Source: Cryptomeria japonica (Eukaryota > Streptophyta > Pinopsida > Cupressales > Cupressaceae). From it: 64,000 nucleotides of DNA. A program made the position numbers and the translations under genes. Positions 1-11,203 of the stretch are shown here, piece by piece. Each line of letters starts with the position of its first letter. Within the stretch, counting starts at the first letter, position 1. The notes beneath the pieces were generated by a model. The model was given only the letters and a program-made list of their open reading frames with translations, had not been told where the DNA came from and ran no database searches. The stretch is from assembly GCF_030272615.1 (NCBI RefSeq), contig NC_081415.1:508009873-508073872 (forward strand), in the 5' to 3' direction.

Positions 1-380
1 ATGATACGGCCCCTCATCTTGCTGCGTATCACTCTCCCCATAGCATATACCTGCTCTCTCTTGTAATCCTCCTCTGTCTGGTCAGATCGGTATCTCATAG
101 TCTCTCCTCTAATGGGAAGGCATAGTATGCGGTATACATCCTCAAGGGTGACTGTCATCTCCCCCACAGGTAGTGAGAACATCGAGGTGTCTGCATCCCA
201 CCTCTCCATCAATGCCATCAGCATCGCAGAATGGAATCAGATGGCTAGGATGGTCATTGCATCCCACAAGCCCACTGCATGTGGAAAATCGCTCTCTCCC
301 CTTGTCAACCTTGGGATCTTCTCCCGAAGGCTTTGAAAGGTGAGACCGATGGTATGCTCATGGATGTATGGTAGTGTCTG
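1..380 (-). pseudogene. Plant mobile domain (PMD) gene fragment
   Basis: Read on the minus strand, about 120 residues match the plant mobile domain (aminotransferase-like, MAIL1/MAIN family and transposon-borne relatives). The diagnostic stretch LPVGEMTVTLEDVYRILCLP follows MERWDADTSMFS, as in the family consensus (ERW-x-TF-LP-GE-TITLEDV-LGLP). One in-frame TGA interrupts the frame (TILAI*FHSAM) and the fragment runs off the window edge. A plausible splice acceptor (TTTTGCAG) sits at its upstream end near 380. PMD genes occur both as host genes and as passengers of plant transposons; the LTR-element tail next door suggests the latter. Family assignment is secure; gene identity is not. Confidence 0.75.
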
Positions 381-705
381 CAAAACGCAAAGCAATCTAT
401 CATCAGTAATCAATCAATCATCATCTAATCAATGCAATCATTCTATCAGTTCTAACATTTATCGCCTAGTCCTGTGTCACCGTTGGACGCCCTGAACAGG
501 GACCAAGGTGCCCTGAGTAGACCAAGGTGCCCTACTGGGACAATGGGCCTCATATGGACTAGGCCACCCTAGGAGAACCAGTGAGCCCTAGGACCCCTAG
601 GTGTCCGAAGAGGCGGCTCGGGCCTGGAGTAGGGAATAACATCATCATTCCTAAAAAATTTGAAAGCATGAAAAATTCAAATGGAGTCAATGGAAGGTCA
701 ACTCA

Positions 706-805
706 CCTCGTCGAGTGGTCGGTCAGTGAGTACGCACTAGTGTAGGATCTCCATCCGCATAGGTCACTCAGGTCGGCGTCTAGGCAATATGGCTTGTATT
801 TGGGC
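706..805 (-). pseudogene. Possible upstream exon of the PMD fragment
   Basis: The minus strand has a short open stretch (YKPYCLDADLSDLCGW and following residues) ending in a consensus splice donor, GAG/GTGAGT, at about 706. With the acceptor near 380 it would define an intron of about 325 bases. The reading phases of the two stretches do not join cleanly, so either the gene has decayed or this is a chance open frame. The intervening sequence is unusually GC-rich for this window (about 480-640), with repeats around AGGTGCCCT. Confidence 0.3.
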
Positions 806-1363
806 TCCTCTATAGTGAATAGTGCCAAAAAGTTATAAAGTGACAAATGAAGGTGTCACTTTCATATTTATGTGTTATGCACTTTTTGATTTTATGTTTT
901 TAAGTTGAAACCCTAATTTCTGCACTTTTTCTTCAATCTATCATATCTTGAGCTAGGAAGCTCCGATTCTCGCATCGTTGGTGGCATTAGAATTGTGATT
1001 TTGTCCTCTTGCTCCACTTTAGTTTCATAATGTTCTTGGATGAAAAATCAAGCCTTATTGTGAACTTCCTTCATCAAAATCTTTATCACGATTCATTGTG
1101 GAAAACATGATACCCTGTTTCACCTCACTAATAAGAAAGTCAAAACAGGGGGCATATAGCTACCCACAAATTTTATCACCTTCTTTAGTAATAATTAGGT
1201 GATTTTATGATCTAACATGTGGTTTTGTAGGGTGTGGTTCCTAACTATGTACTGCAGATACTGTTGGGGGCTTTGTTTGACAACTTATGGATTATCCTTT
1301 TTGAAATGATGTTTACTTTTTTGTACTTTAGCTTGCATATGCACGTAGTGTCATATGACTGCT
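806..1363. other. Non-coding 3' internal region of an LTR retrotransposon
   Basis: No reading frame is recognisable. Position directly upstream of a polypurine tract and LTR start implies that at least its right part is the 3' internal region of the Ty3-type element whose LTR begins at 1379. Confidence 0.45.
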
Positions 1364-1378
1364 AAAGTGGGGGCTAAA
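1364..1378 (+). other. Polypurine tract of LTR retrotransposon
   Basis: AAAGTGGGGGCTAAA lies immediately before the LTR start TGTAGTGTCC. This is the expected primer site for plus-strand synthesis and fixes the element as plus-oriented. Confidence 0.7.
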
Positions 1379-2870
1379 TGTAGTGTCCTAAATTGTACGC
1401 CCTTGCTAGGGCGATACAATTTCACACTTGGGTTAGCACCCGCCTTAGTGTGTCTTGCATCTTGCATTTCTCATTCCCCTTTGAGCATTTAATTAATTAA
1501 TCAAATTAAATATAAGGCCATGTTTCATCACTTTACATATTATAAAGTTGGGCCCTTTACCCTAAGTGTGCCCCTTTCATCTTATTCCTCCAATGAATCA
1601 ATTAATCATAAACCCTAATTATGTCTTATTTTGACCATTTAGGCCCGATTTCGCCTATCAAAACATCTTGAAAACAGCTATAACTTTGGGATGCACTCTA
1701 ATATCGTCATATCTAATGGCCCCAAAAATTTGGTGAAAAGTTGGTCGGACCATGGCAGGAATGCACATGGTCCACGACTTTTTCCTTGAAATTTCGAGAG
1801 CACAATCTTATGATATAATAATACTTAACCCCAAAATATCAGCAGGAAATTCAAATCCTAGGTTGGCCTAAACATGAAATTAAGATCTAGGGTTTCATAT
1901 TTAAGAGCTCTCTTTCTTCATTTGAAGGGGTCTTCTTCTAAGAATCTAAGAGCAATTTTTTGGGAGCATTAGAGCCTTCTTTGCACTGAAAGAGTAGATC
2001 TTTGAAGTCTTCAACAAAATACAAAAATTCATCCATCAAACATTCATCAAGCATCATTTTATCAATTGGTGGCTTTTGAAGATGTAGAAAAACAATAGGA
2101 GATCACCGACTGACAATTGGCTTGTACCTCTCCCTTGGGGTTGGGTATGGTTTCATGTTGTTTTCATGTCTTTGCATAAGCTTCATTTTGATTCGCATTC
2201 ATGCTTTAGATCACTTTGGATTGTGGATTTAAAGCATTTACTTTGTCAATTATAAGCAACTAGGGTTTACTCTTTAGGGTTTCTCTAGGTTGTTTACTTT
2301 CATTCTTAGGATCTTGCACACACATTTTCAGTACATTATCGGCTATTTGCAGAGGTGGGAATCACCAAAACGGGGGTTTGACTAAGGAAAAACCCTATAT
2401 AGCCACCCCAAACCCTCTTTTTCAGCTTCAGGTATAGGTTCAAATCCAAGCATCCCTGGAAGTTTCGAGATGCGAAGAGCACACAGGGACAATTCTAGGT
2501 TGCAGATCTTGGAAAAAGCCCCAAGGACAGGGGTGTGGTGCCCTAGTCCTACCCATGACAGTGGTGTGGTGCCATGGTCCTACCCTCTATCAGCAGGACT
2601 TGACAGAATAACACTTTGCAGGTCTCAGAATTCCTCCTGTCTGTTGCAGCTCCAGAATTACAGAATCAGGATAGTGGCATAGCACCCTAGTCTCGGACAT
2701 TTCTGCTTAGATTTCAGACATAGGTGCAGCTCTGATTTTACCTTCTGATCTGTACTTTTCAGCAGTATATTAGTTATTCTTTGATCTACATTTTTAGATT
2801 ACAGTTTGCTTCCTTGCTTTCTTTCTAGGTTAGATTGCATTTTACATCATTCCTCTCTCTCACTTATAGC
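1379..2870 (+). repeat. 3' LTR of a Ty3-type element (TGTAGTGTC family)
   Basis: It begins TGTAGTGTCCTAAATT right after the polypurine tract. Its distal part shares a GGGTTTGACTAAGG-type motif (about 2375) and a GGACAGGGGTGTGG motif (about 2525) with the solo LTR at 59346-60322, which starts TGTAGCGTCATAAAATT. The two are diverged members of one LTR superfamily. The left end is firm; the right end is estimated by comparison with the solo LTR because no target duplication is visible. Confidence 0.6.
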
Positions 2871-3468
2871 AAAGGAATAGAAAACCTAAGAGGTAATCCA
2901 TGGCCCTCTTTCTCATAAGAAGTAGCTGATGTGTGTTACCTCCCTAGGCTCTTTCCTATTCCATGAGTGTGTATGAGAGTAGGATTAGGGTTTCCATACT
3001 TAGTCTCACTTTTTCCCTACACACAAATATGTTACAAGCATGTCAAACTGCATCACACTATTTCTTACATGTGGTGCTTCCAACTATAAGTCATCCATGT
3101 GCTAAGCTAATACATCTGTTTAAACAAATATTGATCCTCCAATGTAGGTACATGCAGAAAAGTTAGTCTTGAGGCTATTTTTCCTTCTATTTTCCAGTAG
3201 GCATTGTTATATACCCCATCAATAAAAAGTGGGATTGAACTCAAATTGAGAGCCTCAAAATTGGAGTGGGCTCCTTGACTATTGAACACTACAATCTAAA
3301 TTTTTGTAATTTAACAATTCTTTTAAGCAGCAACTTTGTACTTGCACGAGTATTGCCTCTGACCACCAACAAGCTGCACATTTGTAATTTTACCAAGCAA
3401 GAGAGAAAAAGTTTTTTGGAGTTTATCAGTGACCATTTCAACTTAGTGTTGTTCTATTTGACTTGGCA
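2871..3468. other. No recognisable gene
   Basis: No domain is recognised. A 60-codon open frame on the minus strand (3107-3289) lies downstream of the chimeric pseudogene and could be another captured exon, but it matches no family I recognise. Confidence 0.3.
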
Positions 3469-4077
3469 CTAGAAGCACCTCCAACACGTGCTACATTTAC
3501 ATTTGCATTGGTGTACCTGTGAAAGGTTCCGAGTTGACAAGTCAACAGTTATACAACCCTCCTCACCAGGTATAAATAAGGACCTTTGTGTTTCCAAATG
3601 AAAATGGTATTGATGAATTTTACTAACCTTGCCAACAATAAGTTCATCAGATCTGAATGAAGTATCTAAATTTCCTCTCTGGAAGTTAAAAGCTCTATTA
3701 TCAAATAATGGGTTATCCTTTATAGAATCATCAATTGTGAGCAGCAACTTTATTGCATCTGTATAAATAACATGCACAATCTTTGCAGCTGCGTCTACAA
3801 TGGACTTTGTCTTTGCTACAACCAACCCCACGGCTTGGCCATGTTAATGAACCCATTGAGATGCAAAAACAAACTCATAATCACTAACAAGCTTACAATA
3901 GAAAACTGCAGCAATTGTATCATCAGAGAGAAAGTAATAACTCTATTCATGGAATGAGCTTCCAATGGATCTATATCCTTGATAGTTCCATTGGATATTA
4001 TTGAAAGAACAAAAAATGCATGCAATCCATCTCTAAGTTTTAAATCATCAAAAGTACTCAACTTCCCCTCTGACCTG
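3469..4077 (-). pseudogene. Aldehyde oxidase / xanthine dehydrogenase fragment
   Basis: On the minus strand the order matches the start of the molybdopterin-binding half of the aldehyde oxidase/xanthine dehydrogenase family: GEVEYF then DDLKLRDGLHAFFVLS (family: SGEAEY-DD---LHAA-VLS), then GQAVGLVVAKT, AAAKIVHVIY, LLTIDDSI, RGNLDTSFRSDELIVGKV and YHFHLETQRSLFIPGEEGC (family: E-FYLE-Q-SL---DGC). A frameshift between EYF and DDL, a stop before HGQAVG, and loss of everything past STRN-SQVHQ show it is dead. The intact proteins are about 1,300 residues; about 190 remain. It directly follows a branching-enzyme fragment on the same strand. The DTSFRSDE-IVGKV stretch leans toward xanthine dehydrogenase, but I cannot separate the two subfamilies. 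Confidence 0.75.
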
Positions 4078-4370
4078 TGCTTTATCAATCAAAATTTTCA
4101 GGTTCTCCGATGTTCCTGATCTATTACTCACAACTAACAAGTTTGTGACACGATATCTAAATGATCCATAGAATGAAGGTTCCATTGCATCCATCGATTG
4201 AATTCTGTTATAGTTATTTGCTTTTATGCAAGGGAGTAGATTTCTGCAAATTCCAAATATGATGCTACACGTGGTTCTGGACCACTCTTTCCTGCATGAG
4301 TCTCATAAATACATGGAGCCTCGGGCCTTAGTCTTTGAGGATATTTGAAGTCCATAGCAGCAAAAATATT
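4078..4370 (-). pseudogene. 1,4-alpha-glucan (starch) branching enzyme fragment
   Basis: Minus strand. FKYPQRLRPEAPCIYETHAG then KSGPEPRVASYLEFAE matches the IYE-HVGMS--EP-V-TY-EFAD block of GH13 branching enzymes. After a one-base frameshift, IKANNYN, MEPSFYGSFRYRVTN and SNRSGTSENLKILIDKA match RIKANNYN, MEHSYYGSFGYHVTNF and SSRSGTPEDLK-LIDKA. The IKANNYN wording resembles the plant branching enzyme 3-type sequence. No intron is evident between the two blocks. The catalytic residues lie beyond the fragment, which ends exactly where the aldehyde oxidase/xanthine dehydrogenase homology starts. Family call is strong; subtype is an inference from memory of the motif. Confidence 0.75.
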
Positions 4371-5676
4371 TTGGGGAAAAAATCAGCAAACTAAAAGTAT
4401 AAGATTTTTTTAAATAATCGAGAATTAAATGGGGAGAATTTTGATTTAAAAAAAAATTTTAAAAATTAAAAAATAAAAAAATACTTGTTTTTGAAATTTA
4501 ACGGCAATTCCATAAAATAGAGATATAGGGGAAAGGGCCCTATACATGTGCACCTAACTTCACATTTCTCAAAATCTTATGTGGACATTTCAAAAATTTC
4601 TCAATTTTATGCAGCAGCGTACTTGTCAAGTCCCCTTCTTAAAAATTATGTTTCAAGTCCACATGGTCACACACGATGCCACATCAGCATGCATTTTTGT
4701 GAAGGTGTCCAAAATGGCCCCAAATGGTGATAAGACCAATAGATGTGCACTAATTCATGTTTCCTTGTGTGTTGATGTGCCATCATATGATTGGTTATTT
4801 TTTTAATTTTAGAGGTACTTTTTTGGGGATAAGCATTGACATGACATTTTTAGGGCACCACTATTGGTCTCATTTTGTCCAATTACCATAGCATGTATTG
4901 GTATCCACTCACCTATTGGTCCCTATCCCCTAGAGAGAAAATAAAATAGTGCGTTTAGCCCATGAATTGTCCAAATGAAAAGTTTGTCTAGGCATAATGC
5001 AATGTAGCATGTAAACTTTGCTACTAAATGATTATTTGTAATGGAACTATTTGAAGTTGATAAGGTTATTAATAATTTAACAATAAAATGATTGAATGAT
5101 ACGTGAGTAGACCTCTAGTCTTGTTGTACGATGCTAGTGGATGGTAAAATGTTACTAACAACACTATATTCCAAGTTATTATTAATATCAAAAGAATTTT
5201 TAATCATAGAGACTGCACTATCGTAACAAACTCTGGAAACTTTGAAAACATAGTAATATGTCACAACAACTACAATAAAAATGTTGCATTCTAGTAGGAT
5301 AAAAGAAAAATGAAAAAAACATTTTATCATTACAAAATTTTCACGTAGGAAACTTCAAAGAATATATCATCCAAATAAAAATCTAATCAATCGATAAAAG
5401 AGAAACCATTTCTCATAACTTAGTAAGAATATGTTCATGAATTATGCATTTTCAAATATTCAAGGTACAAAACCAAGTCACATTCACAAGATTTTCTATT
5501 AAACTAAACCTTCAAATTAAGTCAAAGTATGTAAGAACGCTGTTGGTTTTAACTCTTCTACTGATGCAAAAGTTGTCTTGTTTTTGTATTTTCAAAGGTT
5601 TTGAAGAATTTTAAGCAAAAAATAACAAGTGCGCAAGGCAAGAAATGCACATAAAACTATATTGACAAGAAATATA
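4371..5676. other. AT-rich sequence, no gene seen
   Basis: There is a poly-A/T-rich patch at about 4430-4490. No domain, RNA gene or LTR end is recognised up to the copia-1 insertion at 5677. Confidence 0.4.
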
Positions 5677-6345
5677 TGTTGAGAAACTATGTAGCAATGG
5701 TCAGATAATTCTTACCCTTGATCGTACTTCACTGTACTTCCATATTCTGAACACAGATCACGATGATTGTCTTTCTCTATAATCATTTATATGACAATCA
5801 GATTATATGTAGTACTGTTTATGTTTGTATATTGATTGTCAAAGAGTTATGATTAATAGTTGTTGTTAAGACATAGTATCGGTCACTAATTTACCGATTA
5901 GTAATTGTTTATACATCGTGTATGTTTACCAAGGGTCGTTCCTCGACATAGGAGTCACGACTCTATGTGGAATCATGTCGATTCCACATAGAGTCAGTGG
6001 ACCACCGCGAATGTCTATATATCTTAGCCCTATTTCATTTGATGGGTGATAGATGAAGTAGTGATAACAACAGGTGCAGTCGGTATCGTGGTGAAAGCTT
6101 ACAGTAGTCGATATCATTGCACTTATAGAAGTCGATCTCATTGCACTTACAGTAGTTGACATCATTGCACTTACAATAGGCAATATTATTGTTCTGACAG
6201 CAGTCGATATTTTGTGTACACATTATACACATTAGCGACCTGCATATTAAACAGAACATTGTGTGATTTTTAATTACAACTACTCTGCATAATTACTACA
6301 TTATACTTTAAAATTGCCTATACATAAATTTGATCCACTTTAACA
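5677..6345 (+). repeat. copia-1 5' LTR
   Basis: It starts TGTTGAGAAACTATG and ends CACTTTAACA, directly abutting the primer-binding site. It contains a perfect 16-bp inverted repeat with 5-base spacer (5959-5974 / 5980-5995, GACTCTATGTGGAATC and its complement) and a run of about 24-base imperfect tandem units (about 6098-6216, ATCATTGCACTTACAGTAG-like). Confidence 0.9.
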
Positions 6346-6361
6346 TGGTATCAGAGCCAGC
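6346..6361 (+). other. Primer-binding site of copia-1 (initiator tRNA-Met)
   Basis: TGGTATCAGAGCCAGC immediately follows the LTR, the standard plant copia primer-binding site complementary to initiator tRNA-Met. Confidence 0.85.
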
Positions 6362-6447
6362 ATAAGGAAAAGATCAGATCAGATTTATTTAGGCAAGACT
6401 ACGCTCTATATTTTCTCGAATTTCTCAACTCTCTTTTATACATCAAA

Positions 6448-7209
6448 ATGGTGAATGGTGTTAGAGGATCGTCTTGAAGGAGATTCCAACTTTGTATCTT
6501 GGAAGTTTAGGATCATGCTTGCCTTAAGTGAAAATTAATTAATGGATTTGTGAAGAAAGTCATACTGGAACTAGAAGAAGAAGATATAAAGCTTCAACGG
6601 ATGAGAAATAACAATAAAGCCATGAAGATGTTAGTTGACTCAGTGAAAGATCATATTGTGCCAACTATCTCCAAGATGGAGACTGCCTATGGCATGTTCA
6701 AATCATTAAAGAACATGTATGAGATAAACAACACAAGCCGAGCTCTTGCTCTAAAGAAACAACTCCATCATGTCAAAATGACAAAAGGCAAATTCATCGC
6801 CTCATACTTCATGAGGATTACTGAATTAAAATGTCAACTCTCTACTATAGGTCACACAATAGAGAGTAAAGAGTTAACCATGCTGGCACTAAATGGTCTC
6901 CCCTCCTCATGGGAGGCATTTATTCAAGGGATAAGTGCAAGATCAAAACTTCCTAAGTTTGATCGATTAAAGAAAGATCGCACTCAAGAAGAGTCTAGAT
7001 TGGCTATCAAAGGCATTGGCCAAAACTCCATAAATGAAGATATTCATGTCCTTGCCTTCCACTCCACAAAGATGAAAAGTAAGAAAGGACATTTCAAAAG
7101 GAAGAAAGATAAGGAATCTAATGGTGCTCCTACATTCAAAAGAAGGAACGATATTTCAGAAATCCAATGCTTTAGATGTGACAAATATGGCCACTCTGCA
7201 ATGCAATGA
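6448..7209 (+). pseudogene. copia-1 gag polyprotein (UBN2 type)
   Basis: An N-terminal copia Gag stretch is visible from the ATG at 6448 after one frame change (LEDRLEGDSNFVSWKFRIML). From 6550 a continuous frame of 219 codons follows, with the UBN2/gag core (MFKSLKNMYEINNTSRALAL, MRITELKCQL, LNGLPSSWEAF), a basic stretch and the start of a CCHC knuckle, CFRCDKYGHSA. The final cysteine of the knuckle is lost and a TGA stops the frame at once. Gag forms the particle and binds RNA in live elements. The frameshift near the N-terminus and the truncated knuckle make this copy defective. Confidence 0.85.
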
Positions 7210-8165
7210 CCAACCAGGACTATGCCTCAAGCTTTCATGTGGATGTTGGTGAAAGTCCTCCACAAAAAGATTCAGATGGATTCATATTCTGATTTGAAAG
7301 AGATAAGTTTTCTTTTTGGTTGAATAATGTTCATGAACTTAATATGTAGTTTTTGTTAATTCATGTAATTACATTATGCGTGTTATTTGTGAAACAACTT
7401 TGTCAGTAGATGTTTGCTTACGACAAGTGCATTTGGATATCTCATGTTTTAAATTTCTTCAATTTACTATGAGAAATTTGTCCCTTACATTTAGTACATC
7501 TTTAGAATCATAGTTTGTTGCTTTTCAGGCTATATAGTTTTGAAGTTCTATTTGTGATGAAGAGATTAAAATTCAGCAGGGATATGGAGAGGACTTTAGT
7601 GAAGATTCTGAGATTTTGCATTTCTATTTTTTTATAAAACAAATATCTACATGCAAAGGTGCAATAGTTCACTTGTGAAATTCATAGAGGCACTTGTGTT
7701 GGTAATGATAACATCTAGGGTTCAAAGCCAAGATTGAGACAAGAGGGCTCTCTCAGTGAGAGGGAGAATACTGAAAGGGGATTTTTTTCTAAATCTCAAG
7801 ATGATCATATTCCTGTCTAGGTCTTGATCTTATGATAGCAGATCCATGGTGGTTTTGGATCTAGCACTTCCACCCATATTAGGATCATACCAGATGATGA
7901 GATTCTCCTAAAGAAATATATCTTTTATTATTGGGTCCATGTGAGCAAGGGATGCTTCCGTGGTAGAATGAGAAACTAAGAAGATATGCTTCGATTGATA
8001 TTCGAGAATCTTGGTCATATTGATTTAGAGGGAGTGGACTATGTTGAGATGATTTCTCTAGTGATCGGTCTAAAGATTATGATTCATGGGATGTTGCCCC
8101 ATGTAGACTGGGAGGCCCTTTATGCTGACTCCTAAGTCATGATATTTCTGGATAGATGAATACTT
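7210..8165 (+). other. copia-1 internal region where pol should be
   Basis: No reading frame of useful length and no protease, integrase or reverse-transcriptase motif is present. About 3 kb of pol is absent; the filler looks like degenerate internal sequence. Confidence 0.5.
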
Positions 8166-8169
8166 GATG

Positions 8170-8415
8170 AGCTTGGAATACACCAAGAGTGATGTAGACT
8201 CCAACCTTGTATTTCATGAAAGGTCAAAGCATGTGGAGGTCAAGTGGACAGGTATGTTATTTAGTTAATAAATTTTAGTACTAATGAATCGATGAATAAA
8301 CTGCAGATATCCTCACCAAGCCTCTTGCTAGAATAAAGTTTTCATACTTTTGAGGTAAGTTTGGTATGGTAGAAAATGTAGCTCTAGCTGAGATTGAATC
8401 TCAACAACATTGATT
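8170..8415 (+). pseudogene. copia-1 RNase H C-terminal remnant
   Basis: SDVDSNLVFHERSKHVEVKW corresponds to the HERTKHIEVD block at the end of copia RNase H. After frame changes, LTKPLARIKFSYF and GKFGMVEN correspond to the ADI-TK-L---F---KLGM end of copia Pol. Several stops interrupt it. It proves the element once had pol and lost it by internal deletion. Confidence 0.7.
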
Positions 8416-8599
8416 TGTTTCAATAGTACTAATGTATTATTTAAGATGTTTAAAGTGTAAAATCTTATTAATGCAATTTTATTAATCCGATATGGTTCAT
8501 GATTAGTGTCATGTGTGTGACTCCATGACTACATTGGTTTAGTGCTTGATGAGCCCCTGCGAACATTATTGTGAGGTGACGATCTCTCAATAATAAACA

Positions 8600-9010
8600 C
8601 TTGTACTTTTGGTCATTATCTTCAGGTGACAATCTTACGATATTGATTGATCATACCATTATGATAGATATCATGGGACGTGATATCTATGGATATATCA
8701 TAATGGTTTATATCTCTAAGTAGTAATATATATGGATATGCCATAATGGTGGATATCATGAGATGTGGTATCCATGGATAAGCCATAATAGTGGATATTA
8801 CATAAAGAGATACTCATGGTGGATTTCATGTGACGTGAAATCCATGGACATGCCATGAAGTAATATCTTTAGATATACCATGATGGTGGATATCATGAGA
8901 CGTGATATCTGTGGACATGCCATAATGGTGGATATTGCATTAAAATATTTATGGTGGACATCAAGTGACATGATATCCATGGATATGCCATATCTCTTGA
9001 TATCACAGTG
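8600..9010 (+). repeat. Degenerate tandem/dyad repeats in copia-1 3' region
   Basis: Repeated phrases such as GGTGGATATCATGAGACGTG, GTGATATC and CATGGATATGCCATAATGG recur every 50-120 bases, many as small palindromes (GATATCATGGGACGTGATATC-like). They sit between the pol remnant and the polypurine tract. No coding capacity is seen. Confidence 0.65.
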
Positions 9011-9100
9011 AGGTGATATCTTTCTCTCATATAATAGATGAAGCTATTATGCTCACAATATGGTCATACAACTTATTAGAATAAAAGAATTCCTCCCTAG

Positions 9101-9111
9101 CTAAGAGGGAG
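9101..9111 (+). other. copia-1 polypurine tract
   Basis: CTAAGAGGGAG directly precedes the 3' LTR start TGTTAAAAAACTATG. Confidence 0.75.
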
Positions 9112-9780
9112 TGTTAAAAAACTATGTAGCAATGGTCAGATAATTCTTACCCTTGATCGTACTTCACTGTACTTTCATATTTTGATCATAGATCACAATG
9201 ATTGGCTTGCTCTATAATCATTTATATGACAATCAAATTATACGTAGTATTGTTTATGTTTGTATATCGATTGTCAAAGAGTTATGATTAATAGTTGTTG
9301 TTAAGATATAGTATTGGTCACTAATTTACCGATTAGTAATTGTTTATACATCGCGTATGTTTACCTAGGGTCGTTCCTCCACATAGGAGTCATGACTCTA
9401 TGTGGAATCATGTCGATTCCACATAGAGCCATGACTCTATGTGGACCACCGAGAATGTCTATATATCTCGGCCCTATTTCATTTGATGGGTAATAGATGA
9501 AGTCATGATAACAAAAAGTGCAGTCAGTATCGTGGTGAAAGCTTACAGCAGTCGATATCATTTCACTTACAGTAGCCAATCTCATTGCACTTACAATAGT
9601 TGATATCATTGCACTTACAACAGGTGATATTATTGTTCTGACAATAGTCGATATTTTGTGTACACATTAGCGACCTGCATATTAAACAGTTAATTATGTG
9701 ATTTTCAATTACAACTACTCTGCATAATTACTACATTATACTTTAAAATTACCTATACATAAATTTGATCCACTTTAACA
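9112..9780 (+). repeat. copia-1 3' LTR
   Basis: Same length as the 5' LTR and co-linear with it; it starts TGTTAAAAAACTATG and ends CACTTTAACA. Its inverted repeat carries an extra copy of the GACTCTATGTGG phrase, giving three alternating arms. Confidence 0.9.
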
Positions 9781-10995
9781 GTATAGAGAAACTGAAACTA
9801 TATTAAGTATCAGGTAACAGCTACAATTGAAACTAATATATAAAACATACAGGAGGTCTTCAGATTATTTAAATAAGAAAATTCTGGAACTTTCTAGCCA
9901 AAATTGTGAAACTGACAAAACAAGGTGCACAAGTCCAAAATGCAATTTATCCAAGCCAAAAAAGAGATGGAATGGCCTGAGAATGCTAGGCGATCAAGGT
10001 AAAGTATTCTGAAGGCAAAATGGATAGGCGTTTCAGCCTTCCTAGTCAAACGTCCCTTTTCAAGACCACACATGCCAAGCTGAAAATGTACGGCCAACCA
10101 AGGAGAATGTACGGCCTGCCTCCCAGATGTCTGTAACTGCTAAATGAAGGCATCTCACCCATGTAACCCTCTTTATTTGGAAATATGCAAATAACTAAAT
10201 TAAATAAGCTCTGATGAAGCACAAATAGACTCCAGAATGAAGCCCTCTGACAATGCAATGATTCATCTGGTCTTCCACAGCCTCAAGATCACAAATTCAT
10301 GAAGAATTATCGTTCTCCAATGGTGAAAACTCGTTGTAACCCTTGTATTAGACAATTGCACAAAGAAGCCAAAAAAGAAACAATGTCAAATAATCAAAAT
10401 CATATGAGGTTAAATTGTTTTCTTTGCTTCTTATAACCCTCAAAAAGGCACAATTCCCCAAAAAGTATGATTTCCTTTTTGAAAGGAGTTAAATACATTT
10501 AAATGTATTTAATATACTTTATGCATCATTTAAATAAGTTCCCCTACTTGGGCGTACCTTTTTTATATTCACTTTATAATATTTAAGTAATTCACTTTTT
10601 AATAAAGTTAATAATATAACTTTATAATAACCCGCCTTTAGGATTAAATATAACTTAACCACTCAAATATTAATATCTCCCTCAATATTCAATCTTTTGA
10701 TGTACCGTCAGAAGCTGGGGTCAATACTGTATAACCTCCATGTGTCTAGGTGCCTTGACTAAAAATAGATTCACTGCTAAATTGACTTACTATAAATAGT
10801 AAGTTCCTCAACTAAGCTCAAACACTGATATACAAAGGCTTGGAACTGAACCTGAGATTGAATTGAAGACATGGAGTGACAACAATCTCCATTGACTGTC
10901 ACTGACACTCTTTATCCAAAAATATTAGCCTACGAGAGATCACATAATAGGCTAATCCATCGAACTCTGATGTTCATGAAAATGGGGACATTACA
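9781..10995 (-). repeat. Probable minus-strand LTR remnant
   Basis: On the minus strand a canonical-looking LTR start, TGTAATGTCCCC, lies at 10995. Downstream on that strand is a GTTTGACTAGGAAGG phrase like the motif near the 3' end of the other Ty3-type LTRs here. The far end and a target duplication could not be found, so length and identity are uncertain. No coding sequence was recognised. Confidence 0.35.
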
Positions 10996-11203
10996 AAGTA
11001 CTGACTCATATAAAGTAGAAGATAGATACAAAACACATTTGAGTATGGATATGCATAATATTAAAATAAGCATACAAAATCATAATTACCAAGATTTTGA
11101 TGTCACAAAGATTGGACATCTTGGTGCAATAATAGGTTAAATATAAACATCAAGTTCAAGTTTTTGTATAGGCAAGGGTTTTTGTACTACAACTCAAGAG
11201 AAA

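Larger units (their letters stand above)
5677..9780 (+). mobile_element. copia-1: Ty1/copia element with deleted pol
   Basis: Two 669-base LTRs bracket an internal region with a primer-binding site, a gag gene and the extreme tail of pol. Flanks ATATA (5672-5676) and GTATA (9781-9785) are a target duplication with one mismatch. The LTRs have identical length and look closely similar, so insertion was relatively recent. Protease, integrase, reverse transcriptase and most of RNase H are missing, so the element is non-autonomous. Total length is 4.1 kb. Confidence 0.85.

Noticed and set aside
112-336. Plus-strand frame of 74 codons
   Set aside because: It is the shadow of the minus-strand plant mobile domain, which has clear family motifs.
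8600-9010. Regularly spaced repeats resembling a CRISPR array
   Set aside because: Repeats are imperfect, of variable spacing and overlapping, in a plant retrotransposon; there are no cas genes.
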